Positions 1 to 8,179 of a DNA stretch of 64,000 nt are shown here, one piece after another. The notes under the pieces were generated by a model, which saw only the letters and a list, made by a program, of their open reading frames with translations, did no database searches and had not been told where the DNA came from. Where the stretch lies: positions 1,054,001-1,118,000 of the forward strand of contig CAVWBH010000001.1 in NCBI GenBank assembly GCA_963753195.1, given 5' to 3'. Within the stretch, counting starts at the first letter, position 1; the number at the start of each line of letters is the position of its first letter. Origin of the DNA: Palsa-504 sp963753195 (lineage in GTDB: Bacteria; Actinomycetota; Actinomycetes; Streptosporangiales; Streptosporangiaceae). Position numbers and translations under genes: made by a program.

Positions 1-495
1 CAGATCATCGACGCGGCTGGTTGCGGCAAGAATCTGCTGTACAGCAATTTCCCGAGCAAGACCGACCTGGTGACCGCTTATCTCGACGCCGAGGCGCAGT
101 ACCGTGAGCAGCAGGTCCGGGAGGTGCTCGCCAGCGCCGGTGACGACCCGGCCGAGCAGATCATTGCCCTCACTCAGTACATTGCCGGCTGCGTGGCAGA
201 ACCACAGTTCCGCGGCTGCGCGATGCGAAACTACGTGGCCGAGTTCCCAGGTGACGACAGCGCCGCCACCCAGGTCGCACTGGCCTTCCTGCAGTACACA
301 CGCGGACGGATCGACAGGCTTGCCCGCCAGGCGGGCTTCGCCCGGCCAGCCAAGGTCTCCCAGCGTATCTGGCTGATCCACGATGGCCTGTACGCCATGG
401 CCGCACGGCCATGGGTGCGTTCGAAACCGGCTATCGCGGTCAAGCTCGTGCGCGACATCCTCGCCACCGCGTCGCGGCGCACCACCTCGCGGTAG
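1..495 (+). CDS. TetR-family regulator, 5' end outside window
   Basis: The reading frame is open from base 1 and ends with TAG at 493-495. The first residues visible (AGCGKNLLYSNFPSKTDL) are the recognition helix and the end of a TetR helix-turn-helix, so only the extreme N-terminus is missing. The remaining ~150 residues form the helical ligand-binding domain, with Cys at CVAEPQFRGCAM as in TetR_C domains of the YcdC/AcrR type. It lies 65 bases upstream of, and in line with, the flavin monooxygenase gene, which is therefore the likely target. The family is sure; the ligand is unknown. Confidence 0.85.
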   Translation, partial: QIIDAAGCGKNLLYSNFPSKTDLVTAYLDAEAQYREQQVREVLASAGDDPAEQIIALTQYIAGCVAEPQFRGCAMRNYVAEFPGDDSAATQVALAFLQYTRGRIDRLARQAGFARPAKVSQRIWLIHDGLYAMAARPWVRSKPAIAVKLVRDILATASRRTTSR

Positions 496-560
496 GCGCA
501 GCCAAGAGCGACCGCACCGCCGAAGTGCTTTCCGAGAGCAGCCATGAAGGAGTCAAGCCC

Positions 561-1892
561 ATGAACGCACAGCCACTGCACTTCAGCGCTTTCATCTGGC
601 CGAACGGCTATCACGAGTCGGCCTGGCGCGTCGTCGACGATGACGTCCGCGGCGTTCTGGGGCTCCCCTACTACGCCGGAATCGCACGGATCGCCGAGCG
701 CGGCCTGATGGATGCGATCTTCCTGGCCGACAACATCGCCATCGCCGAATACCGCGTCACTTACCTGCCTCAGACGCAATTCGACCCGATCTCGGTGCTC
801 TCGGCGCTGGCCGCGGTCACCAGCGATATCGGGCTGATCGGGACGGGCTCCACGACCTACAGCAAGCCATGGGAGCTGGCCCGCCGGTTTGCGACGCTGG
901 ATCATCTCAGCGGCGGCCGGGCAGGCTGGAACATCGTCACCACCGTCACGCCGCTAGCCGCGGCGGCGTTCGGCGAGCCCGCCCATCCTGACCATGCTGA
1001 CCGCTACGCGCGCGCTCACGAATTCGTCGACGCGACCATACGCGCCTGGGACAGCTGGGAGGACGACGCGGTCATCGGTGACCGCGAGCACGGCGTGTGG
1101 GCCGACCGCAGAAAGCTGCACGACCCTGTATTCCACGGCCAGTACTACGACACCGAGGGGATCCTGCCCTTCCCCCGCTCCCCTCAAGGCCGCCCGGTGC
1201 TCGTTCAGGCCGGGCAGTCAGCGGCTGGCATCGGGCTGGCCGCGCGGTACGCCGAGCTGGTGTTCTCCGGGCCGCCTTCGCTAGAGGCAGCGGTGGCCTT
1301 CCGGGCCGGCCTGCACGCCCAGGTCACCGCCGCCGGCCGTGACCCTGCGCACGTGCTCGTCCTTCCCGCGCTGATGGTGACGCTGGGCGGCACCGAAGCC
1401 GAAGCCCGGGCCCGGGCCCGGCAGCTGGAAGAGCTGGCGAGCCCGGAGTTCCGCTGGCAGAACGCGCTGTATACGGCCGGGCTGGACCCAGATGCTTTCG
1501 ACCCGGACGTTCCGTTGCCCGCTGAGCTCTGGGCCGGGCCATCGGTGCCGTCAAGCCGCGCGGAACACCTGTATGCGGCCGCCCGTGCGCGGCCGGGCGC
1601 TTCGTTGCGCGACGTCGCCGGGCAAATGACCGGCGGCGCGGGACAGATGCATTTCATCGGGACACCCGAGCAGCTCGCCGCACATGTGATCGCCTGGCAG
1701 GACGCAGGGGCAATCGACGGATTCACCATCATGGGATCGACGCTGCCCTACGAGCTGGAGGCTTTCGTTGATCATGTCGTGCCTCTCCTGCAACGCCGCG
1801 GGCGATTCCGCTCCGAGTACGCCGGCCACACGCTGCGCGACCAGCTCGGGCTGCAGCGGCCGGCGGTGCAGGCGGGCAAAGCGCGTCGCTGA
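561..1892 (+). CDS. LLM-class flavin-dependent monooxygenase (NtaA/SnaA/DmoA type)
   Basis: 443 aa, the usual length for the NtaA/SnaA/DszA group of FMNH2-dependent class C monooxygenases, which need a partner flavin reductase and oxidise small amines, sulfides or chelators. The start is ATG 561 with GAAGGAG ten bases ahead; the frame is open further upstream but without a ribosome site. Landmarks are the TIM-barrel start FSAFIWPNGYHESAWR (residues 8-23) and the flavin-binding SGGRAGWNIVTT (117-128). It follows a TetR gene. No flavin reductase gene is in view, so it must borrow one. The substrate cannot be read from the sequence. Confidence 0.88.
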   Translation: MNAQPLHFSAFIWPNGYHESAWRVVDDDVRGVLGLPYYAGIARIAERGLMDAIFLADNIAIAEYRVTYLPQTQFDPISVLSALAAVTSDIGLIGTGSTTYSKPWELARRFATLDHLSGGRAGWNIVTTVTPLAAAAFGEPAHPDHADRYARAHEFVDATIRAWDSWEDDAVIGDREHGVWADRRKLHDPVFHGQYYDTEGILPFPRSPQGRPVLVQAGQSAAGIGLAARYAELVFSGPPSLEAAVAFRAGLHAQVTAAGRDPAHVLVLPALMVTLGGTEAEARARARQLEELASPEFRWQNALYTAGLDPDAFDPDVPLPAELWAGPSVPSSRAEHLYAAARARPGASLRDVAGQMTGGAGQMHFIGTPEQLAAHVIAWQDAGAIDGFTIMGSTLPYELEAFVDHVVPLLQRRGRFRSEYAGHTLRDQLGLQRPAVQAGKARR

Positions 1893-2274
1893 ATCACGGC
1901 CTCGCCGGAGAGCATCCGCGTCCGTCGTCCATTCCTCGTGTTTGCGTCCACTATTGCGTTGATTCCCGCCCGAACCGCCCGATATTTCCCGGACAATGAT
2001 TTCACCTGATACGGGCAGAATAACTTAACAGCGCTTATGGGTTCATCAGTGGGTTCCCGGGTTACCGTCCCACGCCAGGACCGGACAAGCTGACAGATGT
2101 ACCATCCTCCCGTCCGCCGGAATGTCGATATAGAGGGTTATCAGAAACTCCAGCGCAAGCTTTCGCGGATCTCCATCCAATTGTTAGTAAAGTTCTAATT
2201 TCGGCACGGCGCGCCTAAAAGGCAACGGCTCCCCGCATCGGTAGAAAGAAGGTGCGAACCAAATCCCTTTACCG
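1893..2274. other. gene-free stretch upstream of the IS element
   Basis: About 380 bases with no credible gene. Base composition drops towards A/T after about 1,960, matching the IS gene that follows. It probably holds the left end of the insertion sequence, but I found no convincing terminal inverted repeat shared with the sequence after 3,069 and no target duplication. Confidence 0.5.
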
Positions 2275-2290
2275 GTGGAGGAGCCGTTGC
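2222..2290 (+). promoter_or_regulatory. 11-bp inverted repeat bracketing the transposase start
   Basis: GCAACGGCTCC at 2222-2232 is repeated exactly as its reverse complement GGAGCCGTTGC at 2280-2290, with 47 bases between. The right arm lies in the first codons of the transposase and contains its ribosome-binding GGAGGAG next to a second possible start, TTG 2287. In RNA the hairpin would hide translation initiation, a known way of damping transposase made by readthrough from outside. The arms are seen; the control role is inference. Confidence 0.5.
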
Positions 2291-3069
2291 GTTACCATCG
2301 TACCTTCGGACTGGATGCCGAACAACTCGATGAACTTGAGGCGCGTATCGAAGATATCCTGCCCTATCCCTGGGATAAGGGAACCGGGCGGCCGAAGAAC
2401 CTCTCGTTGCGGGAAGCGATCATGGTAACGCTGCTCTACAATCGGCAGAATATGATCGAAGAAGTTATTGCCGATCTATTCGACGTCTCCCAGGGCACCG
2501 TCTCGGAGACCATCACAGAATTCACCCCGCTAATCGCGCAGGCTACGGAGGAGTTCCGACCGCACGCGGAGGAAGCGAAGCAGATGACACGGGACCGGCT
2601 AGCGCTGGTAGACGGCACGTTGTGGCCATGCTGGTCATGGGAGCGCGCCCCCGAGATGTGGGCCGGGAAATATAAGACTACCGGCCATGGCAGCCTGATT
2701 ATCAGCGACGAATTCGGGAACATTATCTTCGTCTCGGACCCGGCTCCCGGATGTGACCATGACATGAAGAAGCGGGAAGGCGAGGTAAAGGAGATTCTCG
2801 ACCTTGCCGGATCGGTTATCGCAGACAAGGGATTTCAAGGGTCCGGCTACGTCACGCCGGCGAAGAAGCCACAGCACCGTGAACTCTACACGCGAGAACA
2901 CGAATACAATAATCAGGTCAGTTCTATCCGCGCCCCCATCGAGCGCGCGGTCGCGCATCTCAAGACCTGGAAGATCCTTTTCGCCGATTATCGACGGCCG
3001 CTCAACACGTTTCTTGATTCCTTCCGCGCAGCCATCGGCCTATATTTCTTTGAATTGAGTTTCCAATAA
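2275..3069 (+). mobile_element. IS5-type DDE transposase, intact
   Basis: 264 aa from GTG 2275 (TTG 2287 is the alternative). N-terminal helix-turn-helix segment (residues ~45-80, LREAIMVTLLYNRQNM then VSQGTVSETI) followed by the DDE_4 nuclease fold: Asp113 in LVDGTLWPCW, Asp184 in IADKGFQGSGYVTP, and Glu223 in IRAPIERAVAHLKTWKIL. Length and motif spacing are those of single-ORF IS5-family elements and nothing is truncated. It has markedly more A/T in third positions than the flanking genes, so it is a recent arrival. Terminal repeats were not located, so only the gene is delimited. Confidence 0.88.
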
Positions 3070-3141
3070 TCCTCATAGTAGGAACTGACGGGCACACCAG
3101 GGTAAGGACGGCCGCCAAGGATCTTGAAAGACGTGCAAGTC

Positions 3142-3459
3142 ATGGACGGTCCCACTGCTAGTCTCTTTGTTATCCCGATCGTCGGAGTGATATCCCTTCT
3201 TGCTTGGCTCGTCGTAGTGTTCCACGCCGGCAGGCCCCCTCTGTGGCAGGCTCAGCGGACAACGGCCACCGGCGAGATTGGGAGCACGATCTTCGGGATG
3301 AATCTTCCCCGACCGATACCCCTGGCAGACGCTGCACCCGCGAAACCGGCTCACCGGAAAGTCATCACTCCACTTCCCCTGCCGCGCGAGCGCCAGTCCG
3401 GAGCCGCTCCCCTTTGGACCGCCTCCGCCCGTTACACCGCAGAACATCCTGCTGCGTAA
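3142..3459 (+). CDS. small single-span membrane protein, hypothetical
   Basis: 105 aa from ATG 3142 (an upstream TTG at 3124 would add six residues). It opens with MDGPTASLFVIPIVGVISLL and a clear hydrophobic segment at about residues 7-30, followed by a basic, proline-rich tail with no fold I recognise. Short proteins with an acidic N-terminus, one membrane span and a charged tail are common in actinomycetes. The ribosome site is weak, and the tail may have drifted; the membrane segment is the main reason for calling it. Confidence 0.45.
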   Translation: MDGPTASLFVIPIVGVISLLAWLVVVFHAGRPPLWQAQRTTATGEIGSTIFGMNLPRPIPLADAAPAKPAHRKVITPLPLPRERQSGAAPLWTASARYTAEHPAA

Positions 3460-3530
3460 CACTCCGCGCTCTCTCGTAAGACACGAGCGTGCGCACGCAA
3501 GACACCGTGGTTGACCGCTCGTGCCCGCGG

Positions 3531-4055
3531 CTAATGGCACGCCACGGGCCCGGTGATCTGGGCTGCCTGACCGGAGCCGCCCGGTGACCGGTCCCGCGCG
3601 GACCGCCTGCTGGCACGCCTCTCAAGCACCACAGCGATCAGCCAGATCGAGAGAAGCGACACCGGCAGCAAGATAAGCACGATGGCCACGCCCGGCGACC
3701 GCTGAGCAGGCCCGTTGTCCGACGCCCAGAGCGACGCTGCGACTACGATGCTCCACCACGCCGCGACCGCGCTGATAACCGCCACTGCCGCCTTCTTCTC
3801 ATTCCATTCCCGGGCGGGCTGCGGCGCCTGGGCACCGGTCAGGCCGGCCGGGATGTCGGCGGTGAGGGCGGACAGCTCCGCGCGGGTCCGCGACGTGAGC
3901 GCCTGGCCGACCCGCAGGTCGAACTCGTCCTTGGTGAGCCGTCCCTGTACGAACGCGGCTTGGAGCAGGCCGATCACCTGCTCGCGTTCTGCGTGCGAGG
4001 CCCGCAGGTGACTACGGCCTGCTGCGCCTGCTATCTCGCCGTCCGGCTCTGGCAT
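3531..4055 (-). CDS. DUF1707 (SHOCT-like) membrane protein
   Basis: 174 aa. Residues ~16-70 carry the DUF1707 signature: LRASHAEREQVIGLLQAAF, GRLTKDEFDLRVGQALTSRT and ELSALTADIP. These are followed by two membrane spans (about 88-110 and 122-144) and a basic C-terminus. DUF1707 is a short helical domain found at the N-terminus of many actinobacterial membrane proteins; its job is not known. GGAGGC lies 8 bases before the ATG. The gene stands downstream of the methyltransferase remnant on the same strand. Confidence 0.85.
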   Translation of the reverse strand: MPEPDGEIAGAAGRSHLRASHAEREQVIGLLQAAFVQGRLTKDEFDLRVGQALTSRTRAELSALTADIPAGLTGAQAPQPAREWNEKKAAVAVISAVAAWWSIVVAASLWASDNGPAQRSPGVAIVLILLPVSLLSIWLIAVVLERRASRRSARDRSPGGSGQAAQITGPVACH

Positions 4056-4070
4056 TCCCTGGCGCCTCCC

Positions 4071-4529
4071 CTACGAGCACGATCTACCGAAAGCGTACGC
4101 GACTGCCCTCCGTGAGAAAGCTCTGAGAGATTTGCCTCCGACGCGATGCTGGCCGGGCACCGTCCTGTATGCCAAGCTGGCGATGGCCTCGAAGGCGCCG
4201 GCCAGGAAGACCGGGCTGTCCTCGTCGGCGACCACCATGGCGTGCTCGGCGGGCAGCTCGAAGGTGCCATCGACCGGGTCATAGACGACGTAGCCGCCAG
4301 CCGCCTGATTGCCGAGCCACTCACGGACGTACCGCTCCGCGGTGCCGGTCCGCGCGGCCAGGGCCGGGGCCGTGATCGGCCCGGCGCCCGCCATCGCCTG
4401 GTAGAGGCCGAGCCGGTCGCCGATGTGCAGCAGCAGCCCCGAGATGGCTGCGCCCATGTCGGTGACCGCCTGCCCGACGAAGGCCTCCAGCCTGGCCTCA
4501 TCGATCCGGTTCGTTTCTGTCGTGGTCAC
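4071..4529 (-). pseudogene. N-terminal remnant of a SAM-dependent methyltransferase
   Basis: From GTG 4529, with AGGAG upstream, residues 1-118 match the N-terminal winged-helix/dimerisation region of ~350-aa class I methyltransferases of the Rv2258c type (FVGQAVTDMGAAISGLLLHI, APALAARTGTAERYVREWLG, SPVFLAGAFEAIAS). After about residue 118 the similarity stops; the remaining ~34 residues are low-complexity and no SAM-binding glycine motif follows. The whole Rossmann domain is missing, so this cannot be a working methyltransferase. The break near base 4,170 looks like a deletion joining it to unrelated sequence. The intact methyltransferase at 4,949-5,773 is a different subfamily. Confidence 0.7.
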
Positions 4530-4741
4530 GTCCTGTCTCCTGTCTTAGCCTGCGGGTCCCGGGCGGACCCGTAAGCGAAGCGTGCGCGCGGAGCACCGTG
4601 GCGGGCATCCGTGCCCGGCACGGATCGCACCACCGAATCCCGGCCATCCGTGCTCACCGCCGATGCCTTCGCAGCCGTATATGCCGCAGGTTGGACCGGT
4701 AACCACGCCGGATACCGGCCAGCCTGAAGGAGCGATTGACG

Positions 4742-4951
4742 ATGACCCATCCCTATATCTTGACCGCGCTGGCGCGTGAGCGGACCGCTAGCCTCCTGGC
4801 GGAGGCGGAAGCCGCCCGCCGGGCCAGGCAGGCGCGCCCGGGGCCGCCGGCGGTCACCCACGGTGCCCGCGGCTTCGTGCCGCGCTGGCTCGCGGGCCGA
4901 CGGCGGCCCGGCACGAGTGCATGCGGCCGAGCCGCCGCTGGCGAGTTGTCA
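4742..4951 (+). pseudogene. small ORF with a sound start but no stop of its own
   Basis: ATG 4742 follows a good AAGGAG and encodes MTHPYILTALARERTASLLA and then EAEAARRARQARPG, an amphipathic basic helix typical of short actinomycete proteins of 60-80 aa. No stop appears at the expected length: the frame stays open to 5,818, antisense through the entire neighbouring methyltransferase gene. I read this as a small gene whose 3' end has been lost where it meets that gene. The end given here is only the point where the antisense overlap begins. Confidence 0.35.
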
Positions 4952-5773
4952 GCGGAGGGTCAGGACGGTCTCGAGGTAGCTGGCCGGGATGGCGATGCTC
5001 CCGCCGTCGCCGTTGCGGTCCCGGCGGCGGGCCAGGTCGGCCAGGTCGGCCGCCAGCGCATCGCGGCCGCCGTCGCCGGCTGCCTCGAAGGCCTTGAGGG
5101 TCGGCCCGTACCAGCGGCGGAAGAAGGCGACGAACTCCTCGGCGGAGGTGAACCGCCAGGTGCAGGTGCGCTCCACCGACCGGGCGTCGGCGATGGCCGG
5201 CCCGAACAGGTCCGAGAGGTGCTCTTCGGTCCCCCACAGCATCGGCGATGCGACGCCGGGCGGCCCGGGCACATGCCGGGTGATGACGCCGAACATCTCG
5301 CCGATGAACCCGCCGGGAGTCCACGAGGCGAGGCCGACGGTACCGCCCGGGCGGGTGACCCGGATGATCTCGGCGGCGGCCCGCTGATGATCCGGCGCGA
5401 ACATGGCACCGAAGACGCTCAGCACCGCGTCGAACGCCGCGTCCGGCACAGGCAGGTCTTCGGCGTCACCGAGCCGGAACTCGACGTCGAGGCCTTCGGA
5501 CATCGCCCGCCCGCGCCCGCCTTCGAGCAGCTCGGAAACATAGTCGATGCCCAGCGCGCGGGTGCCGGAACGGGCCGCCGCCAACGTGGCGTTGCCGTTG
5601 CCGCACGCCACGTCGAGCACCTTCCAGCCGGCCCTCAGGTCGGCCGCGTCGGCCAGCAGCTCGCTGGCCAGCACGATCCGCGAGGCGACGACGGCGAAGT
5701 CGCCGCTGGCCCAGGTCTTTTGCTGGCGCGCCTTGATGACCGAGAGGTCCGCACGCGCCGTGGTCACAGTCAT
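4949..5773 (-). CDS. class I SAM-dependent methyltransferase
   Basis: 274 aa. The start is ATG 5773, with AGGAGA seven bases ahead; upstream codons in the open frame are low-complexity. Motif I is KVLDVACGNGNAT (residues 51-63), the acidic residue after β2 is in ALGIDYV (74-80), and FDAVLSVFGAMFAPD and LASWTPGGFIGEM follow. This is the UbiE/Methyltransf_11 type with a C-terminal region around WYGPTLKAFEAAG often seen in small-molecule methyltransferases. It is transcribed divergently from the HxlR-like regulator 222 bases away, the usual pairing for a regulated detoxification gene. The substrate is unknown. Confidence 0.88.
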   Translation of the reverse strand: MTVTTARADLSVIKARQQKTWASGDFAVVASRIVLASELLADAADLRAGWKVLDVACGNGNATLAAARSGTRALGIDYVSELLEGGRGRAMSEGLDVEFRLGDAEDLPVPDAAFDAVLSVFGAMFAPDHQRAAAEIIRVTRPGGTVGLASWTPGGFIGEMFGVITRHVPGPPGVASPMLWGTEEHLSDLFGPAIADARSVERTCTWRFTSAEEFVAFFRRWYGPTLKAFEAAGDGGRDALAADLADLARRRDRNGDGGSIAIPASYLETVLTLR

Positions 5774-5994
5774 GATGTCTCCTGTCCCTCGCGCCCCGGT
5801 GTAGGGCGCCTCGGTTAACAGGCTGCGGCGGCGGCGCCACGGCGGACTAGTGACGTTCCCGTACCACCGCCGGCGGCTCCGCGGCCCGGCGAACCGGGCC
5901 GAGCGGCGGCCCGGACCCGCGCAGCCTGCCGCGACGGTGCCAGGGCCGGTCCACAATCTGTACTACCCCCAGGCCGGCCGGTCATCATGGGAAC

Positions 5995-6626
5995 ATGACA
6001 GGCTACGCGGACTACTGCCCGATCTCGGACGGGGTCGAGGTGCTGGGTGACCGGTGGACGCCACTGGTCATCCGCGAGCTCATGGTGGGCGCCAGCGGCT
6101 TCAACGAGATCCACCGGGGCATTCCCCGGATCAGCCGGACCCTGCTCGCGCAGCGGCTCCGGCTGCTCGAGCGCCGCGGCCTCGTCCGCCGCTCGGGCAC
6201 TGGGCCGCCGAGTGGACCTTCGGTGACCCCGAGGACGAGGACTGCGACGGCCTGTCGCTCATGTGGCGGCTGCACCAGCACGCCATCACCGCCAAGCTGC
6301 CGCAGCAGCGCACCGTCCTGCATATGACGCTGACCGGCGCGGGCGCCGCCGCAGGCTGGCTCAACATCGACCGCGGCACGATCACCGTATGCAAGGACGA
6401 CCCCGGCTACGACGTCGACCTGGCCATCGAGGCCAGCACCGGCCAGATGCAGCGGTGGCTGATCGGCCTGGTCCCATTCCGGGACCTGGTGGCCAACGGC
6501 CACGCCCGCCTGCTCGGGCCCAGCCGGCTGGCCCGGGCCTTCCCGACCTGGTTCGACACGTCCTCTTTCGCCGAAGGCCTACGCCGGGCCCAGCAACGCC
6601 GCCGGCGGGCCGCCGTGCCCGCCTGA
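5995..6626 (+). pseudogene. HxlR-family regulator with internal deletion and frameshift
   Basis: Codons from ATG 5995 encode a typical HxlR winged helix: YCPISDGVEVLGDRWTPLVI, FNEIHRGIPRISRTLLAQRL, LLERRGLVRR. At about base 6,195 the frame is lost and homology resumes in another frame at LGHWAAEWTFGDPEDEDCDG, continuing through a normal C-terminal domain to the stop at 6,624-6,626. Roughly 20 residues, the wing strand and helix that usually read like YRLTEAGRALEPVV, are missing between the two parts, so this is a deletion of about 60 bases and not a one-base slip. Without the wing the regulator should be dead. Its 3' end overlaps the convergent hydrolase gene by 48 bases. Confidence 0.75.
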
Positions 6627-7598
6627 CGCGGACCCGCGGCGCCCGCGGGCCCCCGGAGACGAGTGGTGCCTGACGTTGCCGGCGATCAGCTCGGCCGCGC
6701 GGCGGGCGTCGACGAGCCAGGGGGCGTGTCCGCCGGGCATCTCGAAGAGCCTGGCGCCTTGGATCTGGTCGATCGTCGGCCGGGCGCGTTCGATGGACAG
6801 GTACGGGTCCTGGGATCCGAGGATGAAGACCGCGGGCGTCGTGATCGCGGAAAGCTCTGCGCTGGTCAGGACACTCTCCGGGCGCGGGCGGCGGAACCGG
6901 TCGATCGCGTGCATCAGCGACGCCACGGTTCTCGCGTTCTCCGGCCGGCGTACGGACAGGCGCAGCGCCTCGATCAGAGAGTCCGGCGCGGCCGCTACTT
7001 CGGCGGGGCCAAGCCCCTGGGTGAGCAGGCGGCGATAGACCCGCGGTGAGCTGGGTGAGCGCAGGACAGCGACGCCTAGTCCACGGACGGTCAGCAGCGA
7101 GAGCGGCATGCGTACGCGTACGCCCGGGAGCGCGACCGCAGGCTCCCCGATCGCGACCACCTCGCAGATCCACTCGGAACCGGCGGCTACGTGCCACAGC
7201 GCGAACATGCCGCCCAGGGAGTGACCGATCACGGGCACATCGTCGAGTCCGAGTGCGTCGAGGATGTCGTCGACCAACCGGCGGGCGTGCTCTCGTACCT
7301 GCCCGCGCCGGAAGGCCATCGGGTCAGACAAGCCGTGGCCGGGAAGGTCCACGGCGAGCAGCCGGAAATGACGGAGCTCGGGAAACAACGGCGCCCAGAT
7401 GGCGGCGCTCTCCGACACGCCGTGGAGCAGGACAACCGCCGGGCCGTGCCCATGCGAGAGCACTCGTACTCGCAGGCCTGTCTGCGCGAGTTCGAGGAAG
7501 AACTCGTCGACGTCCGCGCCGACGGCGGCAAACAGATCACTCTCCGCGTCGTGGATGCGCCGCTCGAGATTCCCGGTCGCCCGGGCCTGGTGTTTCAT
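6579..7598 (-). CDS. alpha/beta-fold hydrolase
   Basis: 339 aa from ATG 7598, preceded by GGGAGGAG. Core motifs: oxyanion VVLLHGVSE (55-63), LAVDLPGHGLSDP (81-93), nucleophile elbow VIGHSLGGM with Ser127, acid region FILGSQDPYLS, and catalytic His in EMPGGHAPWL. It is of the cofactor-free epoxide hydrolase/haloperoxidase/lipase type; no cap feature fixes the substrate. Its ATG overlaps the TGA of the upstream MarR gene (ATGA), so the two are translationally coupled. The extreme C-terminus is glycine/arginine-rich and overlaps the HxlR pseudogene on the other strand. Confidence 0.87.
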   Translation of the reverse strand: MKHQARATGNLERRIHDAESDLFAAVGADVDEFFLELAQTGLRVRVLSHGHGPAVVLLHGVSESAAIWAPLFPELRHFRLLAVDLPGHGLSDPMAFRRGQVREHARRLVDDILDALGLDDVPVIGHSLGGMFALWHVAAGSEWICEVVAIGEPAVALPGVRVRMPLSLLTVRGLGVAVLRSPSSPRVYRRLLTQGLGPAEVAAAPDSLIEALRLSVRRPENARTVASLMHAIDRFRRPRPESVLTSAELSAITTPAVFILGSQDPYLSIERARPTIDQIQGARLFEMPGGHAPWLVDARRAAELIAGNVRHHSSPGARGRRGSASGGHGGPPAALLGPA

Positions 7599-8083
7599 GA
7601 CTTCTCCTCCCGCTTGACCGCTGCCTTCTTGAGGCTTGTCGGCATGGCCGCCACGTCGGCGAGCCACGCTCGTACGGTTCGCTCGTCCTCAGGGCTGAGA
7701 TCTGCGAGCGCAGCATGCTCTGCCGCCCGTACTCGGCGCGTTGCTGTCTCCAGGCACGTACGGCCTGTCTTCGTCGGCCGCACGAGCACGACCCTCTGAT
7801 TCCTCGCTCGGCGCTCAATCAGCCCCGCCGCCTCGAGGCTGAGGACGGACGTGTGCATCGTCTGCCTCGTGACCTGCGAGATGCGAGCAAGCTCGGAGGT
7901 GGATAGCTCGGGCCTGGTCTCGAACACGCTCAGGATCCCGTACTCCTGCGCGGTCAGCCCGAGGTCCTCCAGTTCGCTGTCCAGTAGCGCCCGGAAGCGC
8001 TGGTGCGCGAGCCGGAACAGATAGCCGAGATTCGCGTCCAGCCGAGGAAGCGGCCGTGTCGTAGTTGTCAGTTCTTCTGACAT
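7595..8083 (-). CDS. MarR-family transcriptional regulator
   Basis: 162 aa counting from ATG 8083 (the frame is open to 8140, but those codons run through the promoter). MarR winged helix: LTAQEYGILSVFETRPE, LSTSELARISQVTRQTMHTS (recognition helix), LEAAGLIERRARNQRVVLV (wing). It is the first gene of a two-gene unit with the alpha/beta hydrolase, sharing an ATGA overlap. An imperfect palindrome sits between the -35 and -10 boxes of its promoter, so it most likely represses itself and the hydrolase until an aromatic or phenolic ligand binds, as usual in the family. Confidence 0.88.
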   Translation of the reverse strand: MSEELTTTTRPLPRLDANLGYLFRLAHQRFRALLDSELEDLGLTAQEYGILSVFETRPELSTSELARISQVTRQTMHTSVLSLEAAGLIERRARNQRVVLVRPTKTGRTCLETATRRVRAAEHAALADLSPEDERTVRAWLADVAAMPTSLKKAAVKREEKS

Positions 8084-8090
8084 AACGGTC

Positions 8091-8120
8091 ACCGTATAAG
8101 TTGTCAGTACACCTGTCAAC
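8091..8120 (-). promoter_or_regulatory. promoter with MarR-type operator
   Basis: Read on the minus strand: TTGACA (8119-8114), 17 bases, then TACGGT (8096-8091), a good actinobacterial sigma-70 promoter. Within the spacer, TTGnCAG-N5-CTGnCAA forms an imperfect palindrome (8101-8119) covering the -35 box, placed as expected for a MarR dimer that blocks polymerase. Confidence 0.6.
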
Positions 8121-8179
8121 CTAGGTGGCGCAACGGGCACATCAAGCGGGGCAACCGCAGAGGGTGACGCTGCGCAGGA

